From positions 1 through 22,320 of the IMG/VR virus record IMGVR_UViG_3300035698_000917: a DNA stretch of 22,320 nt; one strand, written 5' to 3'. Under the pieces are notes generated by a model. It was not told the origin of the DNA, did no database searches, and worked only from the letters and a program-made list of their open reading frames with translations. A program made the position numbers and the translations under genes. Origin of the DNA: a virus. Position 1 is the stretch's first letter; each line of letters starts with the position of its first letter. Positions 7,877 through 16,067 of this stretch are shown here, one piece after another.

Positions 7877-8979
7877 TGGCAAAAAGTGTATTTAACAAAA
7901 CAAAGGGAATAGATTCAACCAAGCAGATGATGTTTTTTGGACCTGATTTAGCGGTTCAACGGTATGATGAGATGAAATATCCTATCTTTGATAAGTTAAA
8001 TCAACAACAACTTGGTTACTTTTGGAGACCTGAAGAAATATCTTTACAGAAAGATAGAAACGATTATCAAAATTTAACTGAACAGCAGAAATTTATCTTT
8101 ACATCTAATCTGAAATATCAAACAATGTTAGATAGTGTACAAGGTAGAGGACCTTGTTTAGCATTTTTACCTTTTTGTTCCTTACCTGAACTAGAGGGTT
8201 GTATTGTAACCTGGGATTTTATTGAAACTATACATAGTAGAAGTTATACGTATGTTATTAAAAATCTATATGCTAATCCAGGAGAAGTTTTTGATACCAT
8301 ACTTGAGGATGAAAGAATTGAAAGAAGAGCAGCTAGTGTTACAAAAACCTATGATGATTTAATTAAAATGGGATATCAATGGACACTTACACCAGATAAA
8401 GTTAATATGTATGAATTAAAGAAAAGATTATACCTTGCTATGGTATCAGTTAATATATTAGAGGGTTTACGATTCTATGTATCGTTTGCTTGTAGCTTTG
8501 CTTTTGGCGAACTTAAACTACTAGAAGGATCAGCAAAGATTATTTCATTTATTGCTAGAGATGAAAGTCAACATCTAGCAATGTCACAAACAATAATTAA
8601 TAATTGGAAAGACCGAGAAAATGATAAAGAGATGTTAAAGGTTATTAAAGATTCAGAAAAAGAAGTTTTAAAGATGTATGAAGAAGCCGTTGGTGAAGAA
8701 AAACGCTGGGCAACTTATCTATTCTCTAAAGGTTCTATGATAGGGTTATCTGAAAAGTTGTTACATCAATTTGTTGAGTATATGGCAAATAGAAGAATGA
8801 AAGCTATACAATTAACACCAGCGTATGAACAAAAAACCAATCCACTGCCTTGGGTAGATCATTGGTTGAATAGTAGAAGTTTGCAAAACGCACCACAAGA
8901 AACAGAAATTGAAAGTTATGTTATCGGTGGAATCAAACAAGACGTACAAAAAGATCAATTTAAAAAGTTTAAACTATAA
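7876..8979 (+). CDS. nrdB: Ribonucleoside-diphosphate reductase class Ia, beta (small) subunit
   Basis: 367 residues. It houses the diiron-tyrosyl radical cofactor that activates NrdA. Iron ligands D86 (MLDSVQGR), E117 and H120 (IETIHSRSY), E196 (NILEGLRF), E230 and H233 (ARDESQHL) are all visible, and the radical tyrosine is Y124. The presence of Y124 and full ligation indicates a classical class Ia protein. The C-terminus ends FKKFKL, consistent with the flexible tail that docks on NrdA. AGGAG at 7863-7867 precedes the ATG, which overlaps the upstream stop. The downstream zinc-ribbon gene starts in the same TAATG manner. Confidence 0.97.
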   Translation: MAKSVFNKTKGIDSTKQMMFFGPDLAVQRYDEMKYPIFDKLNQQQLGYFWRPEEISLQKDRNDYQNLTEQQKFIFTSNLKYQTMLDSVQGRGPCLAFLPFCSLPELEGCIVTWDFIETIHSRSYTYVIKNLYANPGEVFDTILEDERIERRAASVTKTYDDLIKMGYQWTLTPDKVNMYELKKRLYLAMVSVNILEGLRFYVSFACSFAFGELKLLEGSAKIISFIARDESQHLAMSQTIINNWKDRENDKEMLKVIKDSEKEVLKMYEEAVGEEKRWATYLFSKGSMIGLSEKLLHQFVEYMANRRMKAIQLTPAYEQKTNPLPWVDHWLNSRSLQNAPQETEIESYVIGGIKQDVQKDQFKKFKL

Positions 8980-9173
8980 TGGCAAAAGAAATATCAGCAA
9001 AAAATTGTTCTTCCTGTGAAACTAAATATACTATAACTTGGGATATTAATGAGCAAGATTTAGAACCGTTGGTTTGTCCTTTCTGTGGATATGAAGTAGA
9101 ATCCGAAGATGGCGATGATGACGAAGAATATATTTATGACAATAAAAACGACACCAACGATAGTTGGGATTGA
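8979..9173 (+). CDS. Small zinc-ribbon protein with acidic tail
   Basis: A 64-residue protein with two CxxC pairs (C10-S-S-C13 and C33-P-F-C36) about 20 residues apart, the usual spacing of a one-zinc ribbon. The tail (from ~41) is highly acidic (ESEDGDDDEEYIYD). Its start overlaps the nrdB stop (TAATG), and its 3' end overlaps the RuvC-like gene by 38 bases. Small ribbons of this type often bind nucleic acid or protein partners, for example polymerase; no exact family is recognised. Confidence 0.75.
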   Translation: MAKEISAKNCSSCETKYTITWDINEQDLEPLVCPFCGYEVESEDGDDDEEYIYDNKNDTNDSWD

Positions 9174-9711
9174 TTATAGTCTAAACAGTCCAGCAGTATG
9201 TGTTGCTGATGATAGTTTTGATTTCAATAAGTGTCAATTTTATTTCTTAACTAATAAAAAGAAATACATTGGCCAAATGAGAAAGAATGTAACAGGTGAA
9301 GAAATACAAGAATACAATACTCCCATTCATAGATTCGCTAATATTTCCGATTGGGTTTTTAATATACTACATAAAAACCACTTTGGCAACCATACTATTT
9401 TCATTGAAGGATATTCCTTTGGTTCTAAAGGAAGAGCAATATTCCAAATCGCCGAAAACTGTGGTATTCTCAAATATAGACTTTCAACCGAACCAAAATT
9501 TACATACGACACTATTGTACCTAGTGTTGTTAAGAAGATGGCTACGGGTAAAGGTAATGCGGACAAAGAACTTATGTATCAATCTTTTAAAGAACAAACA
9601 AAAATAGATTTAATGAAAGATTTTGATATGGAAAAATTAAATAATCCAGTAACAGATATTATTGACAGTTATTACATTGCAAAATTTGGTTATGAAAATT
9701 CTAAGAGCTAA
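9136..9711 (+). CDS. RuvC-like Holliday-junction resolvase (RNase H fold)
   Basis: A 191-residue protein with an RNase H/RuvC-like layout: first strand with D13 (IVGIDYSLNSP), E91 at the end of a later strand (IFIEGYSFG), and a C-terminal helix with D174/D177 (DIIDSYYIAKFG). These fit the acidic metal-binding residues of RuvC-type nucleases that resolve branched DNA. T4 itself uses the unrelated endonuclease VII (gp49), so a RuvC-like enzyme is a plausible replacement. The ATG at 9136 is chosen: it gives a start close to the first catalytic strand, whereas the ATG at 9109 lies deeper inside the zinc-ribbon gene. The fold call is by motif only. Confidence 0.7.
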   Translation: MTIKTTPTIVGIDYSLNSPAVCVADDSFDFNKCQFYFLTNKKKYIGQMRKNVTGEEIQEYNTPIHRFANISDWVFNILHKNHFGNHTIFIEGYSFGSKGRAIFQIAENCGILKYRLSTEPKFTYDTIVPSVVKKMATGKGNADKELMYQSFKEQTKIDLMKDFDMEKLNNPVTDIIDSYYIAKFGYENSKS

Positions 9712-10099
9712 ACAACATCACACTGATATTAAATTTAAGGTAATAGAAATTCCTTTAAAGGAAATTCGTATTATACCACCATTAGATTGGATAGAAAAAC
9801 GTAGTAAAGAATTTGATTATCAAACTAGTTTTGATAAACACGGAATGTTATGGCCAATAGTAGTTACTTCACACAAGCCACAGTGGGTAGTAGATAGAAT
9901 ATTACCTAAAAATCCTCACCATAAAGATATTACAGGAAACTTACTTCCTTATTTATATGTACACGTTGGAAATAAGAGGGTACTGTATGCTAATAAAATG
10001 GGTTATGATAGAATTGAAGGATATTTGGTCACAGAACATAAAGATAAAATAATGATAAAAAACTTACAACATATAGACCACAAAGAAATACCTAAATGA
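9692..10099 (+). CDS. ParB/sulfiredoxin-like domain protein
   Basis: A 135-residue protein. The order of motifs resembles the ParB N-terminal/sulfiredoxin fold: IEIPLKEIRIIPP (start strand), FDKHGMLWPIVV (47-58, as in 'hG...PI.V'), then GNKRVLYANKMGYDRIEGYL (93-112, as in 'G.+R..A....G...I...L'). Members include DNA-binding CTPases, nucleases and ATP-dependent enzymes, so activity cannot be assigned; no C-terminal HTH is present, making chromosome partition unlikely. The ATG at 9692 overlaps the RuvC-like gene; the TTG at 9662 in the same frame is less likely. Its TGA overlaps the start of the first glycan gene. Confidence 0.55.
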   Translation: MKILRAKQHHTDIKFKVIEIPLKEIRIIPPLDWIEKRSKEFDYQTSFDKHGMLWPIVVTSHKPQWVVDRILPKNPHHKDITGNLLPYLYVHVGNKRVLYANKMGYDRIEGYLVTEHKDKIMIKNLQHIDHKEIPK

Positions 10100-11148
10100 A
10101 ATTAACTATTATCAACAATTCAGGTGTCTGTAAAGATATATACAATAGTTTTTCAAATTTGTTATCTTCGGGAAAGAAAAAAGCGCAAGAAAGTAAAGTC
10201 TATAAAATTAATATCAGACATCATAAAGAAGCTAATGGAAATGTAAGTTTTTTTGAGGATCCAATTTTGACTTATACCGACTTATGGAATATTCAAACCT
10301 CAGACGCAATCGTAATATTCGGTACTTGGGGTAGTGTTGACCAGAATAGAATATGGCATCCTACCGATAATAAAAGAAGACAAGCCTGGCTTAATAATGT
10401 TAATGGATTTTTTACCAATCTAGCAAAATCTTATGGTATTAAAATAATTGTAATAGAAACAGGAACCCTATGCAGAAGTAGAGTTGCTTTCATTGGAGGT
10501 CACTGGAAGGAAAAATCTCCTAGATATTATAGAATGGGGCTTAATCATTGGACTTATGGACTTGCCAAATTCATTAACCCAAAAGGAAGAAAAAAAAGAG
10601 TAGCTAAGTTTAGAAATAGTTTTAGAAATAAAGAATTTGAAAACCAAGTTGATAATTTTGAATGGAAAAATAATAAAGAGGGAAAAATAGTAATTTTAAC
10701 AGGATTGGAAAATGATCCTACATCCACAATGCTAATACCGGATTTTGTAAAATCAAGTGTAAATGAGATAAGAAAACATACAGATAGAACAATTGCTCTT
10801 AAACCACATCCAAGTAGCGAGTATATACCTGATAAGGAATTAGGATTAGAAATAATAAAAAAAGAAATTTCTTTAAAGGATATATCTTCTGATATGTATT
10901 GTGCTGTGTTAGACAATAGTACATCCATATTTGAACTAATATTTTTGGGTATACCTACATTTACACAAAAGCATAGCTTTGGTTATAACTTAGGCAATAA
11001 TGATTTATCTAAAATAAATAATATACATTATGCTACAAGAGAAGTAATAAATGATTGGATTGTTGAAATGTCTTGGACAGAATTTACAGAACAAGAATAT
11101 GCTTCCGCAGTAATGCCTGGGTATGTAAAGGAATTGCTAGATGAATAA
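10096..11148 (+). CDS. Putative GT-B-type glycosyltransferase / surface polysaccharide protein (family member 1 of 3)
   Basis: A 350-residue protein. The N-terminal half has Rossmann-like strands (DAIVIFGTWGSV; IKIIVIETGTL). The C-terminal half has K236-P-H-P (ALKPHPSSEY) and N274-S-T-S-I-F-E-L followed by FLGIP, a pattern of capsule- and CDP-glycerol-type transferases in which the S/T-rich helix binds the donor phosphate. Near the C-terminus is W-x-EFTEQE. The same layout is seen in the genes at 18818 and 19620, so I treat the three as one family. Donor and acceptor are unknown. The ATG overlaps the upstream TGA; the stop overlaps the oxygenase gene by eight bases. Confidence 0.55.
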   Translation: MKLTIINNSGVCKDIYNSFSNLLSSGKKKAQESKVYKINIRHHKEANGNVSFFEDPILTYTDLWNIQTSDAIVIFGTWGSVDQNRIWHPTDNKRRQAWLNNVNGFFTNLAKSYGIKIIVIETGTLCRSRVAFIGGHWKEKSPRYYRMGLNHWTYGLAKFINPKGRKKRVAKFRNSFRNKEFENQVDNFEWKNNKEGKIVILTGLENDPTSTMLIPDFVKSSVNEIRKHTDRTIALKPHPSSEYIPDKELGLEIIKKEISLKDISSDMYCAVLDNSTSIFELIFLGIPTFTQKHSFGYNLGNNDLSKINNIHYATREVINDWIVEMSWTEFTEQEYASAVMPGYVKELLDE

Positions 11149-11818
11149 AATATTGAATATTACAGACACGCAACTGTTGGTAAAAGAAGGATATAATCCT
11201 CATTTATATATGAATGAATTTATTAATAATGAATATTACAAAAAATTATTAAATGAATTTCCTAATGATGATCTATTTACAGAAGAGCAACCAAAAACCC
11301 GAAAATTAGGCCAAAGACCTCATTGCCGTAGGTTTATGTGTATAACAACAGAAAAAGAAAGTCCTTATTTTGATGATTACATTATAAATCAAACGAAATT
11401 GCCAATGATATGGCAAGAGATATTAACAGAAATAAAAGGTGAAGAATATAGAAAATGGATTTGTGATATGTTACAAATTAAAGATTTCAGAATAAGATTT
11501 GATTTTCATAGAACAGAAAGTGGACTAGATGTTTCTCCTCACGTAGATAGTGTAGGCAAGTATGCCTCCCACCTGTTGTACTTTATGCCTGAAGAATGGA
11601 ATGACGATAATGGAGGTTCTACCATTTTCTATAGTGGTAAAACAATAGATAAATTAAATCCAGAACCTACTGATTTTAAACAATCAGTTTTATATCCGGT
11701 GATAGGAAATTCATCACTACTATTTAAAAATGTTCCAGATGGCTGGCACGGCATAACAGAAGTTAAAGCAAACAATATGTCCAGACAATTATGTAATGTA
11801 GTAATATTAAAAAAATGA
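11141..11818 (+). CDS. 2OG-Fe(II) dioxygenase (prolyl-4-hydroxylase-like)
   Basis: A 225-residue protein that likely uses 2-oxoglutarate and oxygen to hydroxylate a substrate. The iron-binding triad is visible: H134-V-D136 (SPHVDSVGKYASHLLYF), distal H203 (DGWHGITEV) and the 2-oxoglutarate-binding R215 (MSRQLCNVV). The HVD...H...R order and the GGSTIFY strand are standard. The substrate could be a protein, sugar or nucleobase; its place among glycan genes favours a sugar or surface substrate. Start overlaps the upstream gene and the stop overlaps the FkbM gene (ATGA). Confidence 0.85.
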   Translation: MNKILNITDTQLLVKEGYNPHLYMNEFINNEYYKKLLNEFPNDDLFTEEQPKTRKLGQRPHCRRFMCITTEKESPYFDDYIINQTKLPMIWQEILTEIKGEEYRKWICDMLQIKDFRIRFDFHRTESGLDVSPHVDSVGKYASHLLYFMPEEWNDDNGGSTIFYSGKTIDKLNPEPTDFKQSVLYPVIGNSSLLFKNVPDGWHGITEVKANNMSRQLCNVVILKK

Positions 11819-12537
11819 AACAAACAATATATAATCAATCAGGTGCAAAAGTAGATTATGAAATACCTTACGAAGAAGTGGGTAATATAAAATTTCATAA
11901 TGTTGGTAGAGTTATAGATAAAAGAATAAAATCATTTTATACTAAAGAACCAAAAACATTGCAGTGGATTGATTCATTTGAACCAAACAGTATGGTTGTT
12001 GATGTTGGAGCTAACATTGGAGTATATTCTTTATATGCAGGTAAATTAGGACATAAAGTTTATGCCTTTGAACCACAAGCATTAAACTTTGCCGAATTAT
12101 ATACAAACATTTATTTGAACAAATTAGCAGATAATATAATGGGGTACAACATTGCTTTAAACAACAAAAATTCAATAGAATATTTAAGCCTATTATCAAT
12201 GGTGCCTGGCCAATCTCATAATGATTTTGCTTTAGATATAGAAAATCAATTGAAACAAGGTTGTGTAGGATTTACATTAGACCACCTTGTCAATACGAAA
12301 GTAATACCTCAACCAAAATATTTAAAAATAGATGTAGATGGTTTAGAAAAATCTGTAGTGGAAGGCAGTATAGAAACTATCAAAAATTGTAAATCTGTTT
12401 TAATTGAATTAACAGGAAATAAAAATGAAAAAGAAACACTAACAATGATTGAGAGTTGTGGTTTTAAATTAGATGATAGTATGACCTATAAATTAAGTAA
12501 GACAGAAACAAATTATATATTAAGGAGTAGCATATAA
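11815..12537 (+). CDS. FkbM-family SAM-dependent methyltransferase
   Basis: A 240-residue protein with SAM-binding motif I at 61-69 (VVDVGANIG), the acidic end of strand 2 in FEP (85-87), and the FkbM signature KIDVDGLE (171-178) followed by IELTG. FkbM enzymes O-methylate sugars and small molecules, commonly in glycan clusters, fitting the cassette. The motif set is complete. Its start overlaps the oxygenase stop by four bases (ATGA), and the asnB-type gene starts one base after its stop. Confidence 0.9.
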   Translation: MKQTIYNQSGAKVDYEIPYEEVGNIKFHNVGRVIDKRIKSFYTKEPKTLQWIDSFEPNSMVVDVGANIGVYSLYAGKLGHKVYAFEPQALNFAELYTNIYLNKLADNIMGYNIALNNKNSIEYLSLLSMVPGQSHNDFALDIENQLKQGCVGFTLDHLVNTKVIPQPKYLKIDVDGLEKSVVEGSIETIKNCKSVLIELTGNKNEKETLTMIESCGFKLDDSMTYKLSKTETNYILRSSI

Positions 12538-12538
12538 T

Positions 12539-14362
12539 ATGTGTGCAATTCACGGTATAATAGGTAATAGAGAATCTATCATTGAACATATGATACAGGC
12601 AGCTCATCATAGGGGGCCTGATGGCAATGGTAAATGGAAAGATGATGATGTAACACTTGGCCATAACTTATTATCAATTGTTGATACAGAAACCAATTCA
12701 CAACAACCTTGGATACACGAAGATTTAGTTTTGACTTATAATGGGGAGATATATAATTATAAAGAATTACAAACAGAACTTAATTATGAATTTACCACAA
12801 ATGCAGACACGGAAGTTTTAGCAGTAGGATTAAAAAAATTTGGAATAGAATTTATTGAAAAATTGGATGGTATGTTTGCCTTTGCTTGTTATAATAGAAC
12901 AACAAAAGAACTTATATTAGCTAGAGATAGTAGTGGATGTAAACCTCTGTATTATGGTCACAAAGAAGGAATGCTCCACTTTTCATCCGAAATTAAAAGT
13001 TTGTTATCAGCAGGATTTGACAGAAAAATTTGTAAACAAGCATTTAAACATTACTACAACCAAGGATACAATTCAGGATATTTAACTTTATTTGAAGGTA
13101 TCAAAAAATTAGTCCCAGGCCAAATTAATGTAATAAATGTTAAGACAAATGAAAAAAAATATTACAACATAAACAATAAAAAAATACCATTAATAACTGG
13201 TAATCCACAAGAACTTGCTGAAGAATTAAGAAATAGAATACATAAGGCTGTTAAAATGACCTTAATGGGTCGTAGAGAGATTGGTTTGTTTTTAAGTGGT
13301 GGTATAGACAGTACATCTATTTTATATGAGATGATACAATCTGGAGTTAAACCAAGCACATTTACATCAAACTTTTCTACAACATTACCAGGTAGTATGT
13401 TGAATGAGGATTCAGAAGTTGCCAAACAATATTGTGATGAATTGCAAATAGAAAATAATAGACTTCATCAAAATGAAGCAGATTTTGTTAATGCAATGGA
13501 TGATACATTTTATGCTTTAGAAGAACCTAAACAAGGCAAAAGCTTTCCTACTTACTACAATACAAACAAGTTCCTGGCAAGTAAAGGTGTTACAGTAACT
13601 TTGAGTGGAGATGGTGGAGATGAATTGTTGATAGGATATAAACATCACGGTTTAGGTCATTGGACAACTAAAGTAAATTCATTAAGAATGAATCATAGAG
13701 GATTAAAAAATGAAGAATTACAAATAACCCTAGATGAACAAATACAATATTTGAACAAATGGTTGCCACAAGGAGGAATACAAGGTGATAATATAAACGA
13801 TATGATGTACATTGAATCTTTAAATTCTTTATGTGAGGATTTTTTAATTAGAAATGATAAACTAGGTATGCACTTTAGTATGGAGGCTAGATTTCCTCTT
13901 ATGTGTAACATTGTTAAAGATTTTGCAAGAAGTATTCCATCTTATATTAAAGCTGATATGGCCACATATGTTGCAGGAGATAAGATAACTAAGGTGGGTA
14001 AACGAATTATACATAAGGCTTTATTTAAACAAGCATATAGAAATCGATTGCCTGATTATATATTAAATAAAAACAAATCTGGATGGAGATTTCCTACAGA
14101 TGAAATATTAATAGGAACACAAGATCATCCAGGAAAAAATGACAGTGTATTAAGATTATATATAATTGAAACTTTAAAAGACAAAGAGGTTAGAGAATTA
14201 TTTGAATTAGATGATAACATAATTAACAATATATTTTTAAACAATGAAACATATGTTCCAGAAACAGGTAGTAAATACCCTCCTGGAGTATTAAAACAAA
14301 AAGAACTATTTACCATACTGAATTTTGCTATATGGAAAAAAGTATATAAAATGAGTATATAA
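12539..14362 (+). CDS. asnB: Asparagine synthetase-type, glutamine-hydrolysing amidotransferase
   Basis: 607 residues, the usual size. The N-terminal glutaminase (class II) domain starts with nucleophile C2 (MCAIHGIIG), with RGPDG (25-29) and N68-G-E (YNGEIYNY). The synthetase domain has the PP-loop S253-GGIDST and DGGDE. It would form asparagine from aspartate using glutamine and ATP. In polysaccharide clusters AsnB-type enzymes can instead amidate uronic acids, which fits the position, so the substrate is open. AGGAG (12523-12527) lies eleven bases ahead of the ATG. No truncation or missing key residue was noticed. Confidence 0.9.
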   Translation: MCAIHGIIGNRESIIEHMIQAAHHRGPDGNGKWKDDDVTLGHNLLSIVDTETNSQQPWIHEDLVLTYNGEIYNYKELQTELNYEFTTNADTEVLAVGLKKFGIEFIEKLDGMFAFACYNRTTKELILARDSSGCKPLYYGHKEGMLHFSSEIKSLLSAGFDRKICKQAFKHYYNQGYNSGYLTLFEGIKKLVPGQINVINVKTNEKKYYNINNKKIPLITGNPQELAEELRNRIHKAVKMTLMGRREIGLFLSGGIDSTSILYEMIQSGVKPSTFTSNFSTTLPGSMLNEDSEVAKQYCDELQIENNRLHQNEADFVNAMDDTFYALEEPKQGKSFPTYYNTNKFLASKGVTVTLSGDGGDELLIGYKHHGLGHWTTKVNSLRMNHRGLKNEELQITLDEQIQYLNKWLPQGGIQGDNINDMMYIESLNSLCEDFLIRNDKLGMHFSMEARFPLMCNIVKDFARSIPSYIKADMATYVAGDKITKVGKRIIHKALFKQAYRNRLPDYILNKNKSGWRFPTDEILIGTQDHPGKNDSVLRLYIIETLKDKEVRELFELDDNIINNIFLNNETYVPETGSKYPPGVLKQKELFTILNFAIWKKVYKMSI

Positions 14363-14377
14363 CACAAGAGGATAACA

Positions 14378-14908
14378 ATGAAGCATTTAGGTGGACATAA
14401 AGGAAGAACACATATTGATAAAGGTATATTGCAATTTGCAAAAGAGGTATTAGACTGTAAATCAGTCGTAGATATTGGTTGTGGACCTGGTGGTCAGGTA
14501 TACGAAGCACTAAATTTAGGTATGAATGCTATGGGAGTTGATGGAGATACTACTTTAAAATGGGAAAAACCAATACATTTTATACGACACGATTTTACAG
14601 AATCGTCATTAGAACATAAAGAAGTTGATATGGTGTGGTGTTGTGAATTTATAGAACACGTAGAAGAAAAGTATATTCCTAATTATATGTCTATAATGAA
14701 ATCAGCTAAATATGTTTTTGTTACATATTCAGAACCAGGAAAACCAGGACATCATCACGTAAATTGTCAACCAAAACAATATTGGATAGATATATTTAAT
14801 GAAAATGGTTTTGATTATGCAGAAAATTTAACAGTAACATCAAAAGAATATAGTACAATGGTACGAGAATTTTGGAACGAAAACGGTTTAATATTTAAAA
14901 GGAGATAA
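14378..14908 (+). CDS. Class I SAM-dependent methyltransferase
   Basis: A compact 176-residue enzyme. Motif I is VVDIGCGPGG (30-39), motif II region MGVDGD (52-57), and the motif IV/V-like VDMVWCCEFIEHVEE (83-97) matches the common 'D.v.c.evieHv' pattern of small-molecule methyltransferases. PGHHHVNCQP follows. The substrate is unknown; the neighbours suggest a sugar. AGAGG (14367-14371) precedes the ATG. Confidence 0.88.
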   Translation: MKHLGGHKGRTHIDKGILQFAKEVLDCKSVVDIGCGPGGQVYEALNLGMNAMGVDGDTTLKWEKPIHFIRHDFTESSLEHKEVDMVWCCEFIEHVEEKYIPNYMSIMKSAKYVFVTYSEPGKPGHHHVNCQPKQYWIDIFNENGFDYAENLTVTSKEYSTMVREFWNENGLIFKRR

Positions 14909-14909
14909 T

Positions 14910-16067
14910 ATGAAATATCCATTAGCGTGTGATACGTGGGACAATAGAGAAGTTGAAGCAATACAAGAAGTAGTCAAAACAGGTCGTTATACTATGGGGC
15001 CTTATGTAAAGAAATTTGAAAAAGAATTTTGCGATTATTTTAAATGCAATGACGCAGTTATGGTTAACAGCGGATCATCAGCTAATCTGTTGATGTTAGC
15101 TACGCTAGCACTAAAACATAAATTAAAAGGAGATATTATAGTACCTGCTGTTAGTTGGTCAACAACATATTATCCTTTACAACAATATGGTTTTAAATTA
15201 AACTTTGTAGATATTGATAAAAGTACCTTAAATATTGATCCTAGTAAAATAGAAAAAGCAATAACTAAGGACACGTGTGCTATTTTTGCTGTAAATTTAT
15301 TAGGCAATTCTTGTGAATATAAAAAGATTAATGAAATTGCCGAGAAACACAATCTTATGGTAATAGAAGACAATTGCGAAAGTTTAGGTGCAATATCAGA
15401 TACGGATATTTACAATGGAGTTGTGGGACATATGGGTAGTTATTCGTTCTTCTTCAGCCACCATTTACAAACAATGGAAGGTGGTATGATTGCTTGTAAA
15501 AGCAAAGATGACGCCGACTTTATTAGATCGTTAAGAGCTCACGGTTGGTGTAGGGATTTACCAGATGATAATACCATTTACAAAAAATCTGGAGATACCT
15601 TCGTAGATAGTTTCACTTTTATTACACCTGGATATAGTGTAAGACCACTAGAAATGAGTGGTGCAATTGGTAGTGTACAACTTAAAAAATGGCCCGAGAT
15701 GAGAGAACAAAGAGTTAAGAACGCAGAATACTTTAAACAAAAATTTAAAGACCTGCCAGATGTACAATTACAAGAAGAAGTAGGCAATTCTAGTTGGTTC
15801 GGGTTTTCTATGGTATTCAATGGCAATTTAAGTGGTAGAAGAGCTAAGATTGTAGAGAAATTTAAAGAGAATGAAATAGAAAGTAGACCAATTGTTGCAG
15901 GTAATTTTATGAAGAATCCTGTAATAAAATATTTAGACTATATAGATAACAAAGATTACAATGTTGCAGATTACATACACGACAATGGTTTGTTTATAGG
16001 TAATGATGTGAGAGATTTAAAAGATAATATAGATATGGTTTACAACATAATAAAGGATATAAAATGA
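14910..16067 (+). CDS. DegT/StrS-fold PLP enzyme, ColD-like GDP-4-keto-6-deoxymannose 3-dehydrase (putative)
   Basis: A 385-residue DegT/DnrJ/EryC1/StrS family protein. The SGSSANLL (55-62) and IEDNCESLG motifs bind the cofactor phosphate and ring. In aminotransferases a lysine sits seven residues before the first G of the EGG motif; here that position is H184 (SFFFSHHLQTMEGGM) and no Lys is nearby. Replacement of the lysine by His is the mark of ColD and RfbH, which remove the C3 hydroxyl of 4-keto-6-deoxy sugars using PMP. RfbH also needs an iron-sulfur cysteine cluster, which I do not see, so ColD is the better match. The next gene makes the expected substrate. Expected product: GDP-4-keto-3,6-dideoxymannose. 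No ColC-like reductase lies in the window. Function inferred from H184 and context. Confidence 0.75.
   Translation: MKYPLACDTWDNREVEAIQEVVKTGRYTMGPYVKKFEKEFCDYFKCNDAVMVNSGSSANLLMLATLALKHKLKGDIIVPAVSWSTTYYPLQQYGFKLNFVDIDKSTLNIDPSKIEKAITKDTCAIFAVNLLGNSCEYKKINEIAEKHNLMVIEDNCESLGAISDTDIYNGVVGHMGSYSFFFSHHLQTMEGGMIACKSKDDADFIRSLRAHGWCRDLPDDNTIYKKSGDTFVDSFTFITPGYSVRPLEMSGAIGSVQLKKWPEMREQRVKNAEYFKQKFKDLPDVQLQEEVGNSSWFGFSMVFNGNLSGRRAKIVEKFKENEIESRPIVAGNFMKNPVIKYLDYIDNKDYNVADYIHDNGLFIGNDVRDLKDNIDMVYNIIKDIK

Noticed and set aside
14910-16067. Perosamine synthase-type aminotransferase
   Set aside because: The Schiff-base lysine position is His (H184), which argues against transamination as the main reaction.
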